Source of the DNA: Actinomycetota bacterium
GTDB taxonomy: Bacteria > Actinomycetota > Actinomycetes > S36-B12 > UBA10799
Reading direction: 5' to 3'
Assembly (NCBI GenBank): GCA_030837395.1
Contig: JAUPKO010000950.1
Coordinates: 1 to 7,136 of the forward strand
DNA length: 7,136 nt
Part shown: piece after piece, positions 1 to 5,027 of the stretch
How the letters are laid out: every line of letters begins with the position of its first letter
Numbering within the stretch: position 1 is the first letter of the stretch
Program-made: the position numbers and the translations under genes
The notes under the pieces: model-generated
The model's input: the letters and a program-made list of their open reading frames with translations, nothing else
Database searches by the model: none
Told to the model about the DNA's origin: nothing

Positions 1-534
1 CGAATTAAGTTCGACGAAGGGCGACCGGAGTTCAGACGTGAGCTCTACCGACCTCCTGGCGATGATCTGCTCGACCTCTTCGCGGCCGGTGTTGATCTTG
101 AACAGGGTGATCAGAGAGCTGATCTCGTTCTGTGCCGCCTCGGAGAGTTCGTCACGAGGCACGTCGACGGCCAGCCACTCGACAGGTCGCCAGTGGCGGT
201 GGATGTCAGCTTCCGGCTGGAACTGGTAGGCGCCGTTGACCCTGCCGATGTTGAGCGTTCGCTTGTTGCGGTTCGGGGAGACGATGACGTCGCCGACCTT
301 GATCTCGTGGACGAAGCGGTACAGCGTGCCGGCCGAGCCGGCGATCGACTTCTGCTCGACCGCAGGCATGGTCTCGGCGAGGCGCTGCTTGAACGCGTCC
401 CGCGAAGCTGACAGCTGCGAGAGATCGCCAGTGTCGTCCCAACCAATGCGGACGGCGCCGTCAGCGACGGGGTTGATGTCGGCCTGGTCGTTGTGAATGC
501 CCCACATCGTGTGGTCGGTCGGGCCGGTGCTCAT
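1..534 (-). CDS. Mrr-like restriction endonuclease, N-terminal part (partial)
   Basis: The minus strand is open from an ATG at 534-532 to the window edge, giving 178 codons without a stop. A ribosome binding site AAGGA lies at 543-547, eight bases before the ATG, which supports this start. The protein begins MSTGPTDHTMWGIHND, then has GWDDTGDLSQL (residues 31-41), LYRFVHEIKVGDVIVSPNRN (71-90), NIGRVNGAYQF (95-105) and HRHWRPVEWL (112-121). This series (WGIHND, GDVIVSPN, IGRV.G.Y, HR.VEWL) is typical, by recall, of the PUA/EVE-like N-terminal domain of bacterial restriction proteins that carry a C-terminal Mrr-type nuclease domain. That domain may read modified bases. The nuclease part would lie beyond the left edge, so catalysis cannot be confirmed. 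It is transcribed divergently from the recombinase. Codons covering bases 21-54 overlap a stretch resembling an Illumina adapter, so roughly the last 18 visible residues are less certain. Confidence 0.62.
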   Translation of the reverse strand, partial: MSTGPTDHTMWGIHNDQADINPVADGAVRIGWDDTGDLSQLSASRDAFKQRLAETMPAVEQKSIAGSAGTLYRFVHEIKVGDVIVSPNRNKRTLNIGRVNGAYQFQPEADIHRHWRPVEWLAVDVPRDELSEAAQNEISSLITLFKINTGREEVEQIIARRSVELTSELRSPFVELNS

Positions 535-542
535 CGGTCACA

Positions 543-547
543 TCCTT
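543..547 (-). promoter_or_regulatory. Ribosome binding site of the Mrr-like gene
   Basis: On the minus strand AAGGA stands eight bases before the ATG at 534. It fixes this start for an otherwise open-ended frame. Confidence 0.6.
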
Positions 548-580
548 CGGGTTCAAACATCGTCCCAATGCTCTCAGCAA

Positions 581-599
581 AGGGCGACAAGGTCGCCCT
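581..599. repeat. Perfect 8-bp inverted repeat, 3-nt spacer
   Basis: AGGGCGAC (581-588), AAG, GTCGCCCT (592-599). It is a strong hairpin in RNA and would lie in the 5' leader of the Mrr-like gene, about 47 bases before its ATG, if transcription starts beyond it. There is no U-tract, so it does not look like an intrinsic terminator. It could be an operator or a recombinase site. Confidence 0.6.
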
Positions 600-608
600 A
601 AATCAGAT

Positions 609-622
609 CCCGTGCTTACGGG
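609..622. repeat. Perfect 5-bp inverted repeat, 4-nt loop
   Basis: CCCGT (609-613), GCTT, ACGGG (618-622). It is a short hairpin ten bases from the 581-599 dyad. AATCAGA just before it (601-607) recurs at 661-667. Confidence 0.4.
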
Positions 623-630
623 CATTCAAA

Positions 631-642
631 TTGAGGTCTCAA
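631..642. repeat. Short 5-bp inverted repeat, 2-nt spacer
   Basis: TTGAG (631-635), GT, CTCAA (638-642). The dyad is short and AT-rich. It immediately precedes and touches the resolvase-site-like stretch at 642-669. It could be a repressor half-site pair, but its size alone does not prove function. Confidence 0.3.
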
Positions 643-669
643 ATTCGATGGGTTCCTGAGAATCAGACA
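642..669 (+). promoter_or_regulatory. Candidate recombinase crossover site (res site I-like)
   Basis: This 28-base stretch contains TTCGA at its positions 3-7 and ends in ATCAGACA. As I recall the gamma-delta/Tn3 res site I, it has TTCGA at the same offset and the same ATCAGACA end. By hand I count 16 of 28 matches. It lies 120 bases upstream of the recombinase start, a usual place for such a site. The central two bases are CC rather than the AT of gamma-delta, which argues against an exact functional match. The comparison is from memory and unverified. Confidence 0.35.
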
Positions 670-720
670 ACCCGCCGACCGGTGCCACCGGTCCAGGCCG
701 AACACCCCGGCCCGTTGTCT
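665..720. repeat. Nested inverted repeats upstream of the recombinase
   Basis: AGACAAC (665-671) pairs perfectly with GTTGTCT (714-720). Inside it lies GACCGGTG, C, CACCGGTC (677-693), a perfect 8-bp inverted repeat with a one-base spacer. The outer TGTC/GACA ends resemble serine-resolvase half-sites (TGTC-type consensus). The inner palindrome looks like a dimeric repressor operator. The right arm abuts the proposed -35 box at 720-725. Confidence 0.55.
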
Positions 721-758
721 TGAAAACCCGTCTCGTAACTAGTATTCTTAAAACCCGG
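718..758 (+). repeat. Imperfect direct repeat with hix-like half-site
   Basis: TCTTGAAAACCCG (718-730) recurs as TCTTAAAACCCGG (746-758); the shared AAAACCCG cores start 27 bases apart. The first copy matches the Salmonella hixL half-site TTCTTGAAAACC, as I recall it, at 11 of 12 bases. It lies about 60 bases before a Hin-like recombinase gene. The other half of a hix site is not recognisable, so these may be single-dimer binding sites for autoregulation rather than full crossover sites. Confidence 0.4.
720..748 (+). promoter_or_regulatory. Predicted sigma-A-type promoter of the recombinase gene
   Basis: A -35 box TTGAAA (720-725, five of six to TTGACA) is followed after 17 bases by TATTCT (743-748, four of six to TATAAT). 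Transcription would start near 755, giving a leader of about 34 bases. The promoter overlaps the hix-like direct repeat and touches the inverted repeat ending at 720. Binding of the recombinase there would be expected to repress its own transcription. This is inferred from sequence match only. Confidence 0.5.
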
Positions 759-776
759 ATCTTCACGGGATTATGA

Positions 777-783
777 GAAGGGG
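777..783 (+). promoter_or_regulatory. Ribosome binding site of the recombinase gene
   Basis: GAAGGGG ends five bases before the ATG at 789 and supports that start over the out-of-frame ATG at 773. Confidence 0.6.
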
Positions 784-788
784 CAGCC

Positions 789-1358
789 ATGGCGTTGATC
801 GGCTACGCGCGGGTGTCGACCGCCGAGCAGAACATGGCGCTTCAACTCGAGGCGTTGCGAAAAGCCGGAGTAGACCGGGTGTTCCGCGATCAGGGCGTCT
901 CGGGTTCGAAGTCGGCCAGGCCAGGACTCGACTCGTGTCTCGACCACCTACGCAAAGGGGATGTGCTCACCGTCTGGAAGCTCGACCGACTCGGGCGAAA
1001 TACGCAACACGTCCTGACAGTCGTCGACGACCTCATGTCGCGAGGCATCGGCTTCCGCAGCATCACCGAGGGCCTTCACACGGAGGGCGCAATGGGCAAG
1101 GCGATGCTGACCATCATGGCGGCTTTCGCCCAACTCGAACGCGACACCATGATCGAGCGCACCCGTGCCGGACTGGCCGCTGCCGCAGCCAACGGGCGAA
1201 AGGGAGGACGTCCGCGCAAGATCGACGATGCCGATGCAGCCAAGGCGCGCAAACTCAGAGATAAGGGCATCGCAGCCGTTGACATCGGCAAAATGCTCGG
1301 CGTCTCCCGAGCTACCGTGTACCGCTACTTGGCGGACGGCGTGTCGGCTCCTGTCTGA
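789..1358 (+). CDS. Serine recombinase (Hin-type DNA invertase / Tn3-type resolvase family)
   Basis: A complete 189-residue protein, the usual length for small serine recombinases (Hin is about 190). The N-terminus GYARVST carries the catalytic Ser10 with Arg8. KLDRLGRN (about residues 64-71) supplies the active-site arginines. The long dimer helix follows with FAQLERDTMIERT. The C-terminal DNA-binding part has GRKGGRPRK (about 136-144), like the minor-groove-binding GGRPR of Hin, and then a helix-turn-helix GKMLGVSRATVYRYL. All key residues look intact, so the enzyme is probably active. It would cut and rejoin DNA through a phosphoserine link at paired sites, giving inversion or resolution. 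The GGRPR segment and overall order fit the invertase branch best, but resolvase function cannot be excluded. It is divergent from the Mrr-like gene and 118 bases before the helicase gene in the same direction. Repeats upstream may be its sites. Confidence 0.93.
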   Translation: MALIGYARVSTAEQNMALQLEALRKAGVDRVFRDQGVSGSKSARPGLDSCLDHLRKGDVLTVWKLDRLGRNTQHVLTVVDDLMSRGIGFRSITEGLHTEGAMGKAMLTIMAAFAQLERDTMIERTRAGLAAAAANGRKGGRPRKIDDADAAKARKLRDKGIAAVDIGKMLGVSRATVYRYLADGVSAPV

Positions 1359-1476
1359 GGCTCAGCAAGCTACACATGGGTCACCAACAAGGTCCGACTC
1401 GCAAACCGCCTTGGTAGACGCAACCTGGGCTAGCGAATCGGGGCAGCCGAGGGGTGCGCCCAGCTACCGTGGCCCT
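1359..1476. other. Short gap between recombinase and helicase
   Basis: There is no clear terminator or strong promoter. The helicase frame stays open through this gap, but the residues encoded are low-complexity and unlike a folded domain, so I treat it as non-coding. CTGAGGCTCAG (1354-1364), a small palindrome, overlaps the recombinase stop. TACCGT at 1465-1470 fits a TANNNT -10 box whose start site would fall on the GTG at 1477, allowing a leaderless transcript as is common in mycobacteria. Confidence 0.4.
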
Positions 1477-4400
1477 GTGGGGGTGTCACCTGAGCTAGAA
1501 GCAGACCACCTATCGCCCGGCCAGCGTTCAACGATTCGTCGCGCTGTTCAGGATGCGATCGACGCGCACGGCGAAGAGTGGGCAGTGCGCAACACCTGCG
1601 CTGAGCTCGAAGAAAAGTACGGCATCTCCTACGAAACCATCGACTACCTGCTTCACGACGAACTGCCGGATGTGCTGCCCGAGGAGCTGCTGACGTCGGG
1701 GCAGAGGAATCGAATCCGACGAGAGTTCAGCGCAGCGATGTCGATCGCGGACGTTAACCAGAGAAGCCGCGCAGTCGCCGAGATGGTCAGGCGGTCCGCA
1801 GATTTCTTCGGCGTCTCGGAAGACACCATCCGCGCTGTTGTCGGTGTCGACGGCGATACTGTTCGGCCAACGCCATTACCCGGAGGATCACCTGTGCTTG
1901 TAGCTGCCCCGTCCCTGCCCGAGGCCGGCCAGGTTGTCGAGGTTCGTGGCTCGACGTGGGCGGTCGCCAACGTCCAGGCCCAGGGTCTACCACTCAGTCC
2001 CGCTGACGATGCAGCCGCGAAGCTCAACCACGTCGTCGACCTGCAGTCACTCGACGAGGACCGCCTCGGCGAGCAGCTGTCGGTGATTTGGGAGCTTGAG
2101 GTCGGCAAGACCGTCACTCCACCGCAGGGGTTGCCCGAGCACATCAACCCAGAGGGCTTTGACGATCCCGTCACCTTGGCGGGCTTCATCGACGCGATGC
2201 GTTGGGGGGCGGTCACCTCGGCAGACCCCAACCGGTACCAGGCGCCGTTCTGGTCGGGAGTCGCCGTCGAGGCGTACCAACTCGAACCATTAAGGCGTGC
2301 GTTGACCAGCCCCCGGACCAACCTCCTGCTGGCTGACGACGTCGGATTGGGCAAGACCATCGAAGCGGGCCTGGTGGTGCAGGAACTGTTCTTACGCCAT
2401 CGTGCCCGCACTGCGGTGATCGTGTGCCCGCCGAGCTTGGCGCTGAAATGGCAAGACGAGATGCGGGATAAGTTCGGCCTGCAGTTCGTCATCGTCAACA
2501 GCGAGCTAATGGCCGAGGTGCGCCGAACCCACGGCCTGCACGCCAACCCCTTCCAGCTGTACCCGCGGGTGATCGTCTCCATGGCTTGGCTACCTCAGGT
2601 GCGCTGCCAGCGCTTGCTACGCGACGTCTACGCACAGGCCAAGAACCCCAAGCTGGGCAAGCGGTTCGCCTTCGACTTGCTCATCGTCGACGAAGCCCAC
2701 CACGTCGCCCCGTCGAGTCCCTCGACCATCGCCGGCGGGCGTGGCTATTCGGTCGACACCCAGCGGACCGTGGCGGTGCGCCAGCTCGCCGACACGTGCG
2801 AGCATCGCCTGTTCCTGAGCGCCACACCGCACAACGGCTACCCGGAATCGTTCACCGCGCTGATGGAGATGATCGACCCTCGCCGGTTTTCCCGCGGCGC
2901 GCTGTTAGACGCCGCCGCGCTCAAGGACGTGACCGTCCGCCGCCTCAAGCGCGACCTCAAGGGCAAGGGGTTCAAAGACCGGCAGGTCAACACCCTCGAC
3001 TTCACCCCTGAGGACAGCGAACAAGAGATGTTCTCTCTGCTCGATGAGGTCGTCACCCGCAGCGCCAAGCAGAACGGCACCAAACCGGGCGGCGACATCG
3101 TGACCATGCTGCTCAAGAAGCGGTTCCTGTCCAGCCCGTTCGCCTTCGGGATGACGATCAGCCACTACCGCGACGCGCGGGCCGGGCGTGGATTGCGTGC
3201 AGACGACTACGACGACATCTTCGGCGAAGGCCAGGCCGACGAAGAAGAAGGCCTGTGGGAGCACGACGAGGCTGAGCGGCTGCGTGAGTCCAAAGTGTCC
3301 GACCCGCTCAGCGCCGCCGAACCCGGGCAGCTGGAGAAACTCGCCGACTGGGGGTTGAGCCATGAAAGCCGACCCGACTCGCGCCTGGAGCGGCTGCTCA
3401 CGTTCCTGGATGCGGTGTGCCGGCCGGGCGGCAGCCACTGGTCCAACGAGCGGGTGGTGGTGTTCACCGAGTACGCCCACACCCTGGGCTGGCTGCAGCG
3501 GGTACTGAGCCAGCGCGGCTACGCCGACCGGTTGGCCGTCATCGAAGGTGCGACACCCCCCGAGGACCGGGAGTACATCCGGTCGCAGTTCACTGCCGAC
3601 CCGACCGAGGAGCCGGTGCGGGTGCTGCTGGCCACCGATGCCGCCGGCGAAGGCATCGATCTGCAAAACCACTGCCACCGGCTGGTGAACTTCGACATTC
3701 CGTTCAACCCGTCCCGGCTCGAACAGCGCATCGGCCGCATCGACCGCTACGGGCAGACCGAAACACCCGAGGTGTTTCACTTCGTGCCCGACGACAAGTC
3801 CTCCACCTACGCCGCCGACGCGAACTTCATGGCCCGCATCGCCAAGAAAATCGCCCAGGTCGAGGTGGATCTTGGTTCGGCCAACCAGGTGATCGGTGAC
3901 GAGATCCAGGAGCACTTCGCCCGCCGCGCACCGGCCAAACGCAAAGCCAAGGGGCTCGACGGCAACAAGGTTATTCAGGAAGCCTTAGCCGGCGGCATCG
4001 AACTCAACGCGCGGCTCACCGAGCTCGAACGCGGCTACGACGCATCGCGGGCTGATCTGCACCTGGAACCGCAGAACCTGCGTCGCGTCGTCGACACCGC
4101 ACTGAGGATCAACCATCAGCTTCCATTGGAGCCGGTCGGCGATGCTGACACCGACGCCGAGGTGTTCGAGATGCCTGCGTTGAGTCCGGCATGGCAGGAC
4201 ACCCTCAACGGTTTGGCAACCCGACTGAAACCTGAAGTACTGCGCCCGATTACGTTCGACCCGACCGCCGCTGAAGGACGCGCCGATCTGGTGTACGTCC
4301 ACCTCGGACATCCGATCGTGCAGAAAGCGCAACGGCTGCTGCGCCGCTCGCTGTGGAGTGTGGATTCCACCTTGAACCGGGTTACTGCGGTGGTGATCGA

Positions 4401-5025
4401 CGATACGGCGGAGTCGTTCGTGGCCGCCGTGACCCGCATGGTGCTCGTCGGTCGCGGCGGGGTGCGGTTGCACGAGGAGGTGTTCCTAGTCGGTGTGCGG
4501 CTGAAGGGCCGGCGCGCGATGGCCGAGGAGAAAGCCGAACACGCCCTTGACCATGCCCTCGACGGGGAACGGCTGACCCTGGCCAGTCGCCGAGTCCGCG
4601 AAGACTTATGCGACATCTGGAACGCCCCGGATGCGCCGCTGCGGGCACGACTGGAGGAGTCCATGCACGCCCGCGCCGACCGCCGGCACACCCGCGTACT
4701 GGAGCAACTCGACAAACGCCGGGCCTCCGATATCCAACGGGCCCGCGATATCTTCGCCGCATTCCGGGCGAACCTGGGCGAATCACTGGATCTGTTGCGC
4801 AGCAGGGAAGCCGAAGCCCAAGCCATGCTCTGGGCCGACGACCAGCAGAAGCAGTGGCGCCGCGACATCGACTCGATGCAGCGTCGTCTCGACGAACTCG
4901 ACGACGAGGAGGCCCGCGAGATCACCGCGATCACCGACCGCTACGCCGATGTCAAACCCCACACCACCGCCGCCGCGGTGGTCTTCGCTCTCACTCCCGA
5001 GGACGCGAAAGGAGGGCTGCGTTGA
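1477..5025 (+). CDS. drmD: SNF2/RapA-like helicase, DrmD-like, with tandem HTH-like N-terminal extension
   Basis: From GTG 1477 the protein has 1182 residues. From the internal GTG 1894 it has 1043, which I recall as near the usual DrmD length. Helicase motifs (numbered from 1477) are all present: motif I DDVGLGKT (287-294), DEAH (405-408), SATP (448-451), VVVFTEY (660-666), ATDAAGEGID (719-728) and RIGRIDRYGQ (751-760). This is an intact two-lobe SNF2 ATPase of the RapA type, expected to translocate on double-stranded DNA. A charged coiled-coil-like segment fills about 1066-1164. Residues 12-62 and 72-125 are two copies of an HTH-like module, followed by a Gly/Pro linker before the canonical N-terminus (GQVVEVRGSTWAVANVQ). 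The downstream methyltransferase start overlaps the stop by one base, so the two are translated as a unit. SNF2 helicase plus large adenine methylase is the class 1 DISARM pattern. The exact start (1477, 1483 or 1894) is undecided. The helicase call is near certain, the DrmD name moderate. Confidence 0.82.
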   Translation: MGVSPELEADHLSPGQRSTIRRAVQDAIDAHGEEWAVRNTCAELEEKYGISYETIDYLLHDELPDVLPEELLTSGQRNRIRREFSAAMSIADVNQRSRAVAEMVRRSADFFGVSEDTIRAVVGVDGDTVRPTPLPGGSPVLVAAPSLPEAGQVVEVRGSTWAVANVQAQGLPLSPADDAAAKLNHVVDLQSLDEDRLGEQLSVIWELEVGKTVTPPQGLPEHINPEGFDDPVTLAGFIDAMRWGAVTSADPNRYQAPFWSGVAVEAYQLEPLRRALTSPRTNLLLADDVGLGKTIEAGLVVQELFLRHRARTAVIVCPPSLALKWQDEMRDKFGLQFVIVNSELMAEVRRTHGLHANPFQLYPRVIVSMAWLPQVRCQRLLRDVYAQAKNPKLGKRFAFDLLIVDEAHHVAPSSPSTIAGGRGYSVDTQRTVAVRQLADTCEHRLFLSATPHNGYPESFTALMEMIDPRRFSRGALLDAAALKDVTVRRLKRDLKGKGFKDRQVNTLDFTPEDSEQEMFSLLDEVVTRSAKQNGTKPGGDIVTMLLKKRFLSSPFAFGMTISHYRDARAGRGLRADDYDDIFGEGQADEEEGLWEHDEAERLRESKVSDPLSAAEPGQLEKLADWGLSHESRPDSRLERLLTFLDAVCRPGGSHWSNERVVVFTEYAHTLGWLQRVLSQRGYADRLAVIEGATPPEDREYIRSQFTADPTEEPVRVLLATDAAGEGIDLQNHCHRLVNFDIPFNPSRLEQRIGRIDRYGQTETPEVFHFVPDDKSSTYAADANFMARIAKKIAQVEVDLGSANQVIGDEIQEHFARRAPAKRKAKGLDGNKVIQEALAGGIELNARLTELERGYDASRADLHLEPQNLRRVVDTALRINHQLPLEPVGDADTDAEVFEMPALSPAWQDTLNGLATRLKPEVLRPITFDPTAAEGRADLVYVHLGHPIVQKAQRLLRRSLWSVDSTLNRVTAVVIDDTAESFVAAVTRMVLVGRGGVRLHEEVFLVGVRLKGRRAMAEEKAEHALDHALDGERLTLASRRVREDLCDIWNAPDAPLRARLEESMHARADRRHTRVLEQLDKRRASDIQRARDIFAAFRANLGESLDLLRSREAEAQAMLWADDQQKQWRRDIDSMQRRLDELDDEEAREITAITDRYADVKPHTTAAAVVFALTPEDAKGGLR
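1510..1851 (+). repeat. Tandem duplicated HTH-like module in the helicase N-terminus
   Basis: Copy A is encoded at 1510-1662 and copy B at 1690-1851. Both share L[ST].GQR..IRR near the start and [YF]G[IV]S.[ED]TI near the end, with 29 and 32 residues between the IRR and the end of the G[IV]S motif. The second motif looks like the turn and recognition helix of a helix-turn-helix. The pair probably binds DNA or another partner. I do not recognise a named family. The copies have diverged, which points to an old duplication rather than a recent one. Confidence 0.55.
1882..1896 (+). promoter_or_regulatory. Internal Shine-Dalgarno and GTG start of the helicase core
   Basis: GGAGG (1882-1886) stands seven bases before an in-frame GTG (1894-1896). 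The protein starting here is MLVAAPSLPEAGQVVEVRG, the expected beginning of DrmD/RapA-like helicases. No comparable ribosome binding site precedes GTG 1477 or 1483. Translation may therefore begin here instead of, or in addition to, the upstream start. Confidence 0.6.
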
Positions 5026-5027
5026 TG
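5008..5027 (+). promoter_or_regulatory. Ribosome binding site and TGATG coupling junction
   Basis: AAAGGAGG (5008-5015) lies nine bases before the ATG at 5025. The helicase TGA (5023-5025) and this ATG share one base, so ribosomes finishing the helicase can restart directly on the methyltransferase. Confidence 0.75.

Larger units (their letters stand above)
535..788. other. Divergent intergenic region rich in dyad and direct repeats
   Basis: This 254-base gap separates the divergent Mrr-like gene and the serine recombinase gene. I see no coding sequence in it. It is AT-richer than its surroundings: bases 721-780 contain 25 G/C of 60 by hand count. It holds perfect inverted repeats at 581-599, 609-622, 631-642 and 677-693. 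A 7-base outer pair (665-671 with 714-720) encloses the 677-693 dyad. An imperfect direct repeat with 27-28-base spacing lies at 718-730 and 746-758. Serine recombinases usually bind sites next to their own gene, so this is the natural place for recombination sites and autoregulation. That role is inferred from position and repeats. Confidence 0.6.

Noticed and set aside
17..588. AAGGGCGAC present at 17-25 and again at 580-588
   Set aside because: It is a nine-base repeat, one copy coding and partly inside the adapter-like stretch; most likely chance.
773..1264. 163-codon plus-strand frame overlapping the recombinase
   Set aside because: It is Arg/His-rich out-of-frame translation of the recombinase, and its ATG lies ahead of the ribosome binding site used by the recombinase.
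1354..1364. CTGAGGCTCAG palindrome at the recombinase stop
   Set aside because: It is only 5-bp arms with a one-base centre and no U-tract, too weak to call a terminator or site.
1165..1476. Helicase reading frame open from an ATG at 1165 inside the recombinase gene
   Set aside because: It would overlap the recombinase by 194 bases in another frame, with no ribosome binding site, and the residues encoded up to 1476 are low-complexity and unlike the helicase family.
1653..2582. Minus-strand open frame of 309 codons
   Set aside because: It is antisense to the helicase N-terminal region, Ser/Thr/Arg-rich and without recognisable motifs; it is a GC-driven shadow.
2905..3915. Minus-strand open frame of 336 codons
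   Set aside because: It lies wholly opposite conserved helicase motifs. Long antisense frames are common in high-GC genes and the translation shows no domain-like pattern.
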